Assembly (NCBI GenBank): GCA_964387885.1
Contig: CAYLYZ010000006.1
Coordinates: 1 to 64,000 of the forward strand
DNA from: JABGPL01 sp964387885
Lineage (GTDB): Bacteria; Electryoneota; AABM5-125-24; Hatepunaeales; Hatepunaeaceae
Direction of reading: 5' to 3'
DNA length: 64,000 nt
Shown here: one piece after another, positions 1-8,659 of the stretch
Numbering within the stretch: the stretch's first letter is position 1
How the letters are laid out: the number at the start of each line of letters is the position of its first letter
Position numbers and translations under genes: made by a program
Notes under the pieces: generated by a model
Told to the model about the DNA's origin: nothing
What the model saw: the letters and a program-made list of their open reading frames with translations, nothing else
Databases searched by the model: none

Positions 1-36
1 CTCAAAATCATGGCCATTCACGAAGCTAAGTACGCG

Positions 37-471
37 TTAGTCGGATGAACCATTATTTTGTATGACCAGCTGTGTCAGTGTCGGGCTGGAATTTCTAATA
101 AACAGTCCGCCACCCAAATCTCCGCCACCATTCTGAATCGTTAGACCGCTTAACACCGCCTCACGGTTTTCACCACTGGCAATCTGAACGACACTGCCAT
201 TCTCATTCCCATCAATAATCGTCCGCTCCACTCGCCAGACCTCTCCTGTTATGATGAACCGACTCCCGACCACAATATTATGCCCATCAAAATCGATATT
301 CTCGACATACGTCCCCTGTCGAACCAGAACCGTATCTGCATCTTCAGAGGCATCAATACCTGCCTGAATGGTCTCGAAATCGGCAGGGACGTTGAGAATC
401 CGGGCGTTTGCCGAACCAGTCATGAAAAGTGTTAATATTAGAATTGTAACAATCAAATAGATCGTTTTCAT
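37..471 (-). pseudogene. Truncated right-handed beta-helix secreted protein
   Basis: The 144-residue reading frame opens with a signal peptide (MKTIYLIVTILILTLFMTGSANA) and continues into the 'VPADFETIQAGIDAS' start typical of secreted parallel beta-helix (pectate-lyase-like) proteins. The same opening is seen in the neighbour at 776-3358. It stops at a TAA at 37-39 in the middle of the helix ('NNGSSD'), where the neighbour goes on for more than 700 residues through Ig-like domains to a T9SS tail. None of the three frames in the remaining 36 bases continues the helix, so a single-base frameshift does not explain the stop. A GAGAG ribosome site precedes the ATG. I read it as a 3'-truncated paralogue, although the rest of the locus lies outside the window. 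Confidence 0.6.
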
Positions 472-511
472 GATTCTCTCGATTTTTGCTGTGAACCGAA
501 CTTTAGTTATG

Positions 512-752
512 TGTCAGACGAGGGCGTCTGACACCACAGTTTAGGTACTGTCTGACAGAATGTGCTTATCCGCATTAACCGAACATTACCAACATCGTAG
601 GGGCACGTCGCCACGTGCCCTTTCCCCTAGTGCAACAATTCTTATTAATCAAAACATATTTACCTGATCTGACTTGGGCGCACGCCATGCGCCCCTACGA
701 TTGCAAAGGGAAATATGTTGCCAATAAAACAAGGGCACGTGGTGACGTGCCC
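512..752. repeat. Cluster of four intergenic palindromes
   Basis: The spacer between the two beta-helix genes holds four hairpins. At 512-533 TGTCAGACG and CGTCTGACA surround an AGGG loop. At 601-620 is GGGCACGTCGCCACGTGCCC. At 676-694 GGGCGCA pairs with TGCGCCC. At 733-752 is GGGCACGTGGTGACGTGCCC. Three of them sit next to GTAGGGGC or GCCCCTAC flanks, the edge also seen around 23.5, 49.8, 50.0 and 53.8 kb. None has a T-run, so they are unlikely to be simple terminators. Confidence 0.75.
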
Positions 753-775
753 CTACAATTCGTTTGCAACTATCA

Positions 776-3358
776 TTATTTCAATAAAATAACCTTGCTA
801 ATACCTCGCGCGTCACCAGCTGCAACCTCAACTATATAAACTCCCACCTGAAGCCCACTCGCATTCCAGTTAATCTCATGTAATCCCGCTGACCTGTACT
901 CGTTAGTAATAACCGCAACCGGGCGACCAGTCAAGTCATACGCTGTTACTGAAACCATTCCTGAAGCAGGTGAGACAAAGCTGATTATCGTTTCGGTATT
1001 GAACGGATTCGGGTAGTTCTGGTACAGGGTGAAGGTGGTTGGTAGATATTCATCCTCCCCCACAAAGCCTTCACCCGGAATGTTGAGAATGAATCTATCC
1101 CGGCACTCGACAAATCCAATTTCGTCATGCGCTTCTACCCACCATAACAATTCAGTCGGTCCATCTTCTCTCAGGGCAAGGCTGTCAAGGATAGCTACAA
1201 TCGGGATTAAGGGGCTGCGATTGATGATTAATCCCTCAATTTGATGTTGCCACAATTCATCCTGGTAATTTAAGAATAGGGTGAAGGTAACTTCATCAAT
1301 TTCCCAGCGGTTCTGTAATGCCATTTGCCAGATGAAAACGACAGAAGCTTCTTCTAACCAGGATTCATTTGCAGGTGTTTGTAAATTGAATGGATCTGGA
1401 AGGTCATTCGCAGGTTCGATTGTCAGGTTAATTCTGTTTACTGCTATTCCACCAAACTGGTCATCACATTGTACTATACATTGGATCCCCTCTCCCCAAT
1501 AATCCAATTGAGGGTGTACATACAACTGCGAGGATTCGCGGATATCAAATGTCAGGTATTGTCGATTTTCAACTGAATATATCAATTCATCTCCATCCGG
1601 GTCTGTGAACATTTCGCTTAGATCTGCGAGAAATTCCCAATTAGCGTCTTCGGCAATAGTAACTGAGCGTTCCTCTTCGGGCTGGGGTTGTTGGTTTGCT
1701 CCAATGCCTCTAAGTGCGACAATATATATCGGATCATCCGGATCATTACTATTTATCCTCAACTCTACGGAATATTCTCCCCTTTCCTGAGGTGAAAATG
1801 ATATAGCCGTTACCTCCTCCTCGTCTGGCTGGACTGTGAAATTCATGTCTTCGCGCATGATCCTGAACGGGGAATCTTCAGGATTTATACTCAACGTTAC
1901 ATTCAATTCAATTTCACCGGCATTCCCTATCGTAACCGAAAGTGTACGCGTATCTCCGACTTCTAATGTCTCAAAATCGACGAGATCAGTGTCCACAGTT
2001 ATATCAGGATAGTTATGATGAAAATAGTACATTCCGATATCGGCTCGCGTCCCATCGGGATCAGGATCTATATCGGGATGTCCGGTGTTAATACAGGGTG
2101 ATTTTGTCTCGTCATTTTCAGGAAAGTTCTCCCAGGACAGGTGAAAATCCCCTTCGTCTGCATTCTCAAATAGTGGATCTGCATCTATTGCTCCCGCTCC
2201 CCATGTTACTTCACCGTTGTTGTTAGTCTCGATAGCATCCTCACCATCCTGGATATCACTATAAGTCATAGTTATCGAGTTTGCATCTTCTTGCGAGTTA
2301 AAACTTATTTCCTGCGGCTGGTCTCCCCACAATATGCAATCTCTTAGCACCGGATCGGCTCCATCGTGGCAGTAAAACGCTCCACCTTCCTGCTCGGCAA
2401 TATTCCCTGCAAATGTAATATGGTGGAATGTCGGAGCGGAGACGTTGTTTGGTGATCCGGAGATAAAGACACCTCCTCCAAGCGACTGAGTTGTGTTCCC
2501 GGCAATAAGCATCCTGGTAAAACCCGGACGCTGACCGTCCATATAGATGCCTCCACCATTGCCTCCTGCTGAATTTGCTGTAAGAATAACTCTGGTAACC
2601 GTGACATTTCCGTTAGCATATAATCCTCCGCCTTCCCCTTCGCAGGAGTTGCTGTCAATAGTCACATCAGCGAGTATCATGTTACCCTGAGAGAACACAC
2701 CGCCACCGTGACTGTCGGAAATGTTATTCATGACTTCACTTTCTCGCAGTTCAGGACGGCCACGAGAAAAGCTTGCCAATCCTCCACCTCGGTTAACCGA
2801 TCTGTTGTTGGTGATTACGAGATTATTCATAACCGGGCTTGCGGCTCCCATAAGCGTTATGCCTCCACCATATCCGGCGGAGGTATTATTGGTGATCCAG
2901 ACATCCCGAATAGCAGGATTGCCATCCTCTACCAGGATCCCACCACCCCTTGCTCCTGAGTTCTCTGTGACAATCAAGTTTCGCAGACTCGGACTGGTGT
3001 CATTACACCTGATCCCTCCAGCGCTACGGGCATTGTCTTCTCCACCGGTAATAGTGAAACCGTCGAGGATTGTATTATTGCGAATATCACCGATATAGGT
3101 AATAACAACTCCTCCCTGAGCTCCGTCAATAACAACCGCTGACGGATCATCGGGATTACCGATTATATCGACGTCGATGTCAGCCACTGTAAGAATCTCT
3201 TCATAGCGGCCTGCTGAAACTCGAACTTCATCGCCATCGCGTGAGGCATCGATTGCTGCTTGAATAGTTTCAAAATCATCGGGGACATTGTAAACCTCTG
3301 AAAAACACAGGTTCGAGGATAAAAAGTAGACGAAACAGACGAGAATGATTTTTTTCAT
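776..3358 (-). CDS. T9SS cargo: right-handed beta-helix, choice-of-anchor D and Ig-like protein
   Basis: This 860-residue protein is probably exported or cell-surface. A signal peptide (residues 1-20) is followed by parallel beta-helix repeats (about 25-420) with many 'GGGI/GGGL' turns and 'N.S...GGG' rungs. A choice-of-anchor-D/ASPM-like domain follows ('VDFETLEVGDTRTLSVTI', about 500-600). Next is a cadherin-like segment with 'DPDGDELIYSV' (about 610-700), then an Ig-like stretch. The last 90 residues ('YQNYPNPFNTETIISF ... GVYIVEV ... SKVILLK') are a type IX secretion C-terminal domain. An AAGGAAGAG ribosome site precedes the ATG. The substrate is unknown; such helices bind or cleave polysaccharides, but no catalytic motif could be identified. 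Confidence 0.85.
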   Translation of the reverse strand: MKKIILVCFVYFLSSNLCFSEVYNVPDDFETIQAAIDASRDGDEVRVSAGRYEEILTVADIDVDIIGNPDDPSAVVIDGAQGGVVITYIGDIRNNTILDGFTITGGEDNARSAGGIRCNDTSPSLRNLIVTENSGARGGGILVEDGNPAIRDVWITNNTSAGYGGGITLMGAASPVMNNLVITNNRSVNRGGGLASFSRGRPELRESEVMNNISDSHGGGVFSQGNMILADVTIDSNSCEGEGGGLYANGNVTVTRVILTANSAGGNGGGIYMDGQRPGFTRMLIAGNTTQSLGGGVFISGSPNNVSAPTFHHITFAGNIAEQEGGAFYCHDGADPVLRDCILWGDQPQEISFNSQEDANSITMTYSDIQDGEDAIETNNNGEVTWGAGAIDADPLFENADEGDFHLSWENFPENDETKSPCINTGHPDIDPDPDGTRADIGMYYFHHNYPDITVDTDLVDFETLEVGDTRTLSVTIGNAGEIELNVTLSINPEDSPFRIMREDMNFTVQPDEEEVTAISFSPQERGEYSVELRINSNDPDDPIYIVALRGIGANQQPQPEEERSVTIAEDANWEFLADLSEMFTDPDGDELIYSVENRQYLTFDIRESSQLYVHPQLDYWGEGIQCIVQCDDQFGGIAVNRINLTIEPANDLPDPFNLQTPANESWLEEASVVFIWQMALQNRWEIDEVTFTLFLNYQDELWQHQIEGLIINRSPLIPIVAILDSLALREDGPTELLWWVEAHDEIGFVECRDRFILNIPGEGFVGEDEYLPTTFTLYQNYPNPFNTETIISFVSPASGMVSVTAYDLTGRPVAVITNEYRSAGLHEINWNASGLQVGVYIVEVAAGDARGISKVILLK

Positions 3359-3458
3359 TGTCTCTTCCTTTCTGGATATGGTGAGGGATCAAAAATATTA
3401 ACAATATCTGCCGATAATGTTAAGGATAAACGCTGACAGACGCGAACCGGGGGGGGAG

Positions 3459-3591
3459 GACGGACACCTCTGTCCGTCTTATTATGTTACAACCTGATTT
3501 CAATCAAAGCATAATCTGGCAGGTTACATTCACTACGTTCATTTGAAACCAGCCAGAGACTTGTTAAACATTTGCGGACAAGAATGTCCGC
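3459..3591. repeat. Inverted pair of GGACA/TGTCC hairpins
   Basis: Two hairpins, GACGGACA-CCTC-TGTCCGTC at 3459-3478 and GCGGACA-AGAA-TGTCCGC at 3574-3591, face each other. Their outer edges are GGGGGAG on the left and CTCCCC on the right. The same arrangement with the same edges occurs at 10017-10070, and single units occur at 14152 and 49660. The rest of the 3359-3725 spacer shows nothing recognisable. Confidence 0.75.
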
Positions 3592-3725
3592 GCTCCCCGG
3601 ATATTTAAATTTGCTTTATGTGTATTAATTGAAATCAGAACTAACTAAATTTAACCTTTACGTTTATAAAAATCAAGTTTGTACCACTACAGGTTGACTA
3701 AATGGTTGGCATGATTTAAGTTAAT

Positions 3726-4208
3726 ATGTTAGAACCAATTAAACACAGGACGACAACATTGTCTACCGGAAAAGGTCACATACTATTCGGATTAATCTGC
3801 ATTTTCGGATCGATTTTCCTGATCTCTAACTATTTTTTCAAACCGACAATTCAGGACATTGTATTTTACATTGTAGTCGGATTGCTGTTTGCACTCTGGC
3901 CGGATGTTGACACGAAATCCACCGGTCAGAAGGTATTTTACACTATGTTCATGTTGATGGATATTTACCTGATCTACAAACAGGAATTCAAAACAGCTGC
4001 CTATTTCGGGCTAATAATAATCCTTCCAGTACTCGCAAAACACCGGGGTTGGACACACAGCCGCCTGGCGATGGTCCTTGTCCCACTCCCTATCCTGCTA
4101 TACCCAATCTGGCAAACAGGAAATCTCGATTTCTCAAACCTGCCGTTGTATGCGATTGCAGTTACCGGGTACTTTTCTCATTTACTTATAGATGGAAAGA
4201 TATTTTAA
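3726..4208 (+). CDS. YdjM/DUF457-like membrane-bound metal-dependent hydrolase
   Basis: The 160-residue protein has four to five hydrophobic segments (about 17-36, 45-62, 75-85, 92-104, 114-130). It also carries the polar signature of the YdjM/DUF457 family: 'WPDVDTKSTGQK' (about 58-69), 'KHRGWTHS' (about 104-112) and 'GYFSHLLIDG' near the end. The Asp and His residues of these motifs are the presumed metal ligands. Family members are inner-membrane proteins of uncertain substrate; E. coli YdjM is LexA-regulated, but no LexA box was recognised here. The start has no strong ribosome site and the gene stands alone. Confidence 0.7.
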   Translation: MLEPIKHRTTTLSTGKGHILFGLICIFGSIFLISNYFFKPTIQDIVFYIVVGLLFALWPDVDTKSTGQKVFYTMFMLMDIYLIYKQEFKTAAYFGLIIILPVLAKHRGWTHSRLAMVLVPLPILLYPIWQTGNLDFSNLPLYAIAVTGYFSHLLIDGKIF

Positions 4209-4302
4209 TGGTTTATGTGGTGATTGAATGTAATTCATCGAACTCAAGAAATCAGACCTCTTATCTAAGCGAACTTAAAGGGCTTGATAAACTTGTCCTC
4301 GA

Positions 4303-4314
4303 CCCCGATCGGGG
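4303..4314. repeat. Short palindrome beside a CCCCTAC flank
   Basis: CCCCGATCGGGG is followed closely by GCCCCTACG. It lies between the convergent YdjM-like and DUF4175 genes and resembles the GGGGC/GCCCC hairpin families elsewhere in the window, with a different stem. It is too short to assign firmly. Confidence 0.4.
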
Positions 4315-4368
4315 ATCAGCCCCTACGCGAAATTACTTCTATGCAGTGTTATAAACTCAATGGGAAGG

Positions 4369-7300
4369 CTATTTAGTTTCAGGCAATGTCGTTTCCTGTT
4401 TCTCGATCTCTTCAAGTGACCGGAAATAGGCTCGGATCAACCGACGGTAATCGCGAGTGTAGCCTTCCTGCAGAGCGCGTTTGAGGTCGCGGCGGAGTTT
4501 TTCTTTATCGGAGTCGAGTTTTAATTGTTCGGGAGACCTGCGTTGCAAATCTTCACCGGTTTTACTTTCCCGTTTCTGGCTGTATTCTTTTTCACGGGCT
4601 GAGCGGGTGGCGTCAAGCAAACGGCTGACGATTTGCTGCTGCAATCTTCGCGTACGTTTGGTGACGTTCTGGTCTTCCATGTCATTTGCGATCTCGCCCA
4701 TTGATTTTGCAATTTCGTCTAAGTCACCCAAAATTTCCTGCATTCCCTGCGCATCCTCACCAAGCTCTTCCATTTGCCTCTGGAGTTCGCGTTGCTGAGC
4801 TGCCAGGCGCTGCATTCCTCCGGAACCACCGGGCATGGATTGCTGTCCTTCCTGTCCCGGCATCGGCATAGATTGTTGATTGAGGCTGCTCTGAGAGGAT
4901 GCCATTTCCGAGAGACGCTCAAGCATCTCCTCATATCCGGTTGAGGAATTTGAGTTCTGAATCTGCCCGAGAATGTCAATCAACTGCCTGATTGCAGAGT
5001 TCATGCTCCCGAGCGCTCTCTCCTGGGATTGGGAAACAGATCTCGGATTTCGGCTTGTATATCGTTCAAGAGCTTTATCAAGTTCCTGCGCAGCTTTGCC
5101 GAGGGCAGCTCCAAGATCGGGAGTGACGAAGAAGGTTTCTTTGCTTATTAGAAATAAACCCTCGATTATGCGATCGAGTGCATTGCGGATATCGCCCTGT
5201 CTCCCGGCAAGTGACCGGTATCTTGGAGACTGAGTACCGAGCTCTTTGCTCTGATCTCCAAGTTCCTCCTGGTCTTCAGACAGATAGAGCATTTCCTCGG
5301 TCATCCGCCTGATCTTATTAGCCAGCTCCTCTTTGTGGCTTTCCTTGAATTCATTGGACATCTGATTCAGTTTTGAGAGCAACTCAGCAAGATCTCGGGC
5401 GTTCATTTCTGCGCCCGATTTTGCTTCCTTCTTGTTTCCCTTCGAAAGCTCTGAACCGGCTTCGCGCATATTTGCTGGAATGTCTTTTTTTCCTAATTCC
5501 TGCATCAAACTGTCGATTTGAGCTGCCAGATCGCTTTCCCTGTTTTCTTCCGCGAGGTTTCCCGTTTCCTGAAGCCGATTGTGGAAAGTATCCATAGGTT
5601 TTGCGAGGTCTTTCTGTCGCTCGGCGGTATTCTGCTGGTCTCCACTGTCGATGTTATCGAGAATATCTTCCTGCTCGTGAAGAATTTCTTCGATCTGTTT
5701 TACGAGCTCGTCCAATCGTCGTTCAAGCTGGAGTTGTTTCAGAATATCCATGCTGCGTTCGATATTCTTCAGGAATTCTTCCTGATCCATTGCCAGATCT
5801 TCGAGCGCCTGTCGTATCTGGTCGGGGTCCTGGTCTTCCATCACCTGGCGAAGTTTTTCCATTGCCTTCCGCATTTCCGGGGTTGCAATTTGTGATATGA
5901 GCTCCTGCAGTTCCTTATATTTCTCAAGCGTTTCCAACTTTGCCATATCATGCTTATCGAGTTTTTCCGCAAGCTGATTGATGGTTTTGGCAAGTTCCTC
6001 TATCTGTTTCTGCAAATTATCCTGCTGCTCGAGAGCGTCTTCCATCTGTTGCTGGCGTTCCCAATTTACTTCGGGATTTTTCCTCATCTCCTGAAGGATC
6101 TCCTCAACATTCTCGCGGAGCTCTTTGGCAGCTTCCATTGTCCTTTCTGCCTGATCCATCCCAATTTCTTCTGTCTCTTCAACACCGGCGAAGATTTCTT
6201 CCATCGATGGAAGTCGAACCAGACGACGTTCACTCTCAGCCCGTTTCGGGCCGTTTATGTTGTCTGTATCCCACGCGATTGCCCAATACTCAACAACATC
6301 ACCAGGCATTAAGAACAGCTCTCCAATATCCCAGAAATGATCAGCTTCTATCGTTGGAGTTCCGGCTTGATCGAGTTTTACTGTCTCTGAATAAACAGTT
6401 GTATCCTCACCTAACTGATGGAATGTAATTGAGATCTTCCCGATGCCAAAATCATCATCAGCTTCCAACTGCAAAGGCAGCACTGTTGCTTCACCAAGTT
6501 CGACGTCAGTATCGGGAAAAACAATTCGCACTGTTGGATTTTCATCTGTTAGGAGCTGAATACGATAATAAACAGGGTCTTTATCAAAATGTCCCTGGTC
6601 ATCCCGGAGCCTGATATGGTAAGTTCCGCTACGGTAAAGATCCATTTGGGATACGGCTGATAGATGACTGATTTCAAGGTTGATGCTGTCGTTTTGCGTG
6701 CTGTCGGTGTGGCTTCTCTGGAAAATCAACCAGCTCTTATCGAGAGGTTTTGATGATCTGATAGTTAACTCAAGACGGGAACCCGGAAGAGCCTCAACGT
6801 TGCCGATGTTTTCCCTGCCGATTTCCAGTGGCAGCCTGCTGTAGGCTGGAGGGAAAAGCCGATATTGGAGCTCAGTGATTTGAGGTCGGGTTACTATTTT
6901 TAGCCTGTGCTGTTGTGAGACAACTCCTTTGGATTCAACATGGTAGGTTATAGGATCCGAAAATCCTTTAAATCCAAGAACAGCTTTTCCATCATGAAGA
7001 ATAACAGGCTCTATTTGATAATCGCCACCATCATAATTATAGTGAAAATCTACGGATTTTGGTGGTGTTCCCGTTGTGGATATCCGGAACTCAACTGGTT
7101 CACCACGATATGCCCAATCCTCCTCGTGACTGACAGACAGCTCATAAGGCAGCTCAATAATGTATTCCCTGTTTGGGTGGAGTATCCTTCCTATTGCCCC
7201 GGACATGTTGGAGGGAATGACCGCAAAAGTAAGAATAGCTGCAGTCATAACGATAGCTGCTGTGCGTATGTTCTGATTCCTGTTTTTGAAGTCGAGGGAA

Positions 7301-7779
7301 TTTTGAATAATAACGTCATCGAGATCGGCAACAGCAAGATAAAGGGCGTGTCGAGCGAGATCGCTTGAGAAATTATCTTTTACAGAAGGCGATTGCTGAA
7401 CAATCTGCAATGCGTTCAACAAGCGATCATGTAATACATCCGGTGCAATCCTTCCCAGAGTAAGTGCCCACCATTCCTCAGATTTAACACCTGGTTTCAG
7501 CCTTTTATCAGAATAAAACCTGTGCCAGATTATAACCGCAGAAAAGCCTGATAGGATTGAGATTATCAGCAGTTCAAGCTTCCGGAATATAGAGGGAGCC
7601 GGGAAAATTGTTTCAATCAGGGTAATTACTAAAATTAGCGCAATTATGACAGACAGAAATTTTGTTAGAGCTGCAATTAATTCCGCCTGACGTTGTGAAG
7701 TGCGCAGAGTTTTAAATGTTTGTCGTGCTCTATCGAGGTTTTTCTGATAATCCGTCAAGATCCACCCCTGAGTCGCCAT
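4369..7779 (-). CDS. DUF4175 family membrane-anchored coiled-coil protein
   Basis: A 1136-residue protein with three hydrophobic segments near the N-terminus (about 43-62, 85-105 and 173-192), a beta-rich extracytoplasmic part (about 200-520), and then some 550 residues of highly charged heptad-rich sequence (Gln/Glu/Lys/Leu). The latter is predicted to be long coiled coils and includes a Gln/Met/Gly/Ser-rich stretch. This layout matches the DUF4175 family of Bacteroidota and relatives, often encoded with DUF4159, MoxR and DUF58 genes. Its start overlaps the end of the upstream DUF4159 gene by 25 bp, so the two are probably co-translated. The molecular function is unknown; an envelope role is inferred. 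Confidence 0.8.
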   Translation of the reverse strand: MATQGWILTDYQKNLDRARQTFKTLRTSQRQAELIAALTKFLSVIIALILVITLIETIFPAPSIFRKLELLIISILSGFSAVIIWHRFYSDKRLKPGVKSEEWWALTLGRIAPDVLHDRLLNALQIVQQSPSVKDNFSSDLARHALYLAVADLDDVIIQNSLDFKNRNQNIRTAAIVMTAAILTFAVIPSNMSGAIGRILHPNREYIIELPYELSVSHEEDWAYRGEPVEFRISTTGTPPKSVDFHYNYDGGDYQIEPVILHDGKAVLGFKGFSDPITYHVESKGVVSQQHRLKIVTRPQITELQYRLFPPAYSRLPLEIGRENIGNVEALPGSRLELTIRSSKPLDKSWLIFQRSHTDSTQNDSINLEISHLSAVSQMDLYRSGTYHIRLRDDQGHFDKDPVYYRIQLLTDENPTVRIVFPDTDVELGEATVLPLQLEADDDFGIGKISITFHQLGEDTTVYSETVKLDQAGTPTIEADHFWDIGELFLMPGDVVEYWAIAWDTDNINGPKRAESERRLVRLPSMEEIFAGVEETEEIGMDQAERTMEAAKELRENVEEILQEMRKNPEVNWERQQQMEDALEQQDNLQKQIEELAKTINQLAEKLDKHDMAKLETLEKYKELQELISQIATPEMRKAMEKLRQVMEDQDPDQIRQALEDLAMDQEEFLKNIERSMDILKQLQLERRLDELVKQIEEILHEQEDILDNIDSGDQQNTAERQKDLAKPMDTFHNRLQETGNLAEENRESDLAAQIDSLMQELGKKDIPANMREAGSELSKGNKKEAKSGAEMNARDLAELLSKLNQMSNEFKESHKEELANKIRRMTEEMLYLSEDQEELGDQSKELGTQSPRYRSLAGRQGDIRNALDRIIEGLFLISKETFFVTPDLGAALGKAAQELDKALERYTSRNPRSVSQSQERALGSMNSAIRQLIDILGQIQNSNSSTGYEEMLERLSEMASSQSSLNQQSMPMPGQEGQQSMPGGSGGMQRLAAQQRELQRQMEELGEDAQGMQEILGDLDEIAKSMGEIANDMEDQNVTKRTRRLQQQIVSRLLDATRSAREKEYSQKRESKTGEDLQRRSPEQLKLDSDKEKLRRDLKRALQEGYTRDYRRLIRAYFRSLEEIEKQETTLPETK

Positions 7780-8468
7780 ACGACTATGTTTGTACCCATC
7801 TTGAGGGCAGAAAGTCTCTTTTCAGGAGGGTCCTTGTGAACATCGGGATCCTCCCAGCCATCTCCGAGGTCGCTCTGATAGGTATAGTAAACAACAAGTT
7901 TGCCATCAAGAAACAGACCTAATCCCTGTGGAGGTTTCGCGTCATGTTCGTGAACCTTCGGTGGTCCTGTTTTTAGAACGAAATGACTGTGATATATCGG
8001 GTGATTGAACGGTAATTCGATGAATTCAGCATCAGGAAGCACGCGTTTTATTTCACGACGAAAAGATTTGTCCATCCCGTAATTATCGTCAGCATGGAGA
8101 AAGCCACCGGCTTCAAAGTACTTTCTGAGCTGTTGAACTTCGCGATCAGTAAAACGGATATTTCCATGACCATTAAGGTAGAGGTAAGGGAACCCGAATA
8201 AACGCGGACTGGATAATTCCACAACCGCTTCTTCCGGATTAACTAATATTCCGGTTTGTTTACGAATGAAACTGAGTAGATTCGGTAGAGAAGACGAATT
8301 CGAATACCAATCTCCTCCACCATCATATTTTACTCTGGCTATTGTAAACCGGTCGGGATGTATTTTATTTTGAGCGTTCGAAGGCTCTGAATAAAAAAAG
8401 ATAGAGAGCACACAAAAAAACAGAGTCGACAGGAGTGGTTTACTTAATCTGTTATCCCGGAAGTTCAT
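7755..8468 (-). CDS. DUF4159 domain-containing exported protein
   Basis: The 237-residue product has an N-terminal signal peptide or anchor (about 12-33, ending 'SNAQN'). The rest is a DUF4159 domain: 'FTIARVKYDGGGDWYS', 'LNGHGNIRFTDREVQQLRKYFEAGGFLHADDNYGMD', 'LPFNHPIYHSHF'. The fold resembles class I glutamine-amidotransferase-like domains, but the usual catalytic Cys is not evident. It overlaps DUF4175 downstream by 25 bp and shares an ATGA with the small upstream frame ending at 8465. DUF4159 and DUF4175 commonly neighbour each other in FCB genomes, so joint action in the envelope is likely but undemonstrated. Confidence 0.85.
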   Translation of the reverse strand: MNFRDNRLSKPLLSTLFFCVLSIFFYSEPSNAQNKIHPDRFTIARVKYDGGGDWYSNSSSLPNLLSFIRKQTGILVNPEEAVVELSSPRLFGFPYLYLNGHGNIRFTDREVQQLRKYFEAGGFLHADDNYGMDKSFRREIKRVLPDAEFIELPFNHPIYHSHFVLKTGPPKVHEHDAKPPQGLGLFLDGKLVVYYTYQSDLGDGWEDPDVHKDPPEKRLSALKMGTNIVVWRLRGGS

Positions 8469-8650
8469 TGTTTACTTTCTGTCCCCCTAATCAAAAATAT
8501 ACTCACTTTTTCACTTATACAGTTATCCTCTAATTGTTGTTCCCGCTGAAAACTCTCCCGGGTTTCAAGGATCTTTGTCAATTTAAGTACATTATCAAAT
8601 TTATACCTCGAAGTAAATCGGGTGTGGGAATCCGGATGGAGATAAATCAT
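8465..8650 (-). CDS. Possible 61-residue small protein
   Basis: A short frame fills the gap between the DctM-like permease (stop at 8660) and DUF4159, with a 4-base ATGA overlap to the latter. That is the spacing expected of a translated operon gene. However, it has no clear ribosome site, no recognisable domain and an ordinary charged composition, so it may be chance. Confidence 0.3.
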   Translation of the reverse strand: MIYLHPDSHTRFTSRYKFDNVLKLTKILETRESFQREQQLEDNCISEKVSIFLIRGTESKQ

Positions 8651-8659
8651 TAGATATTT

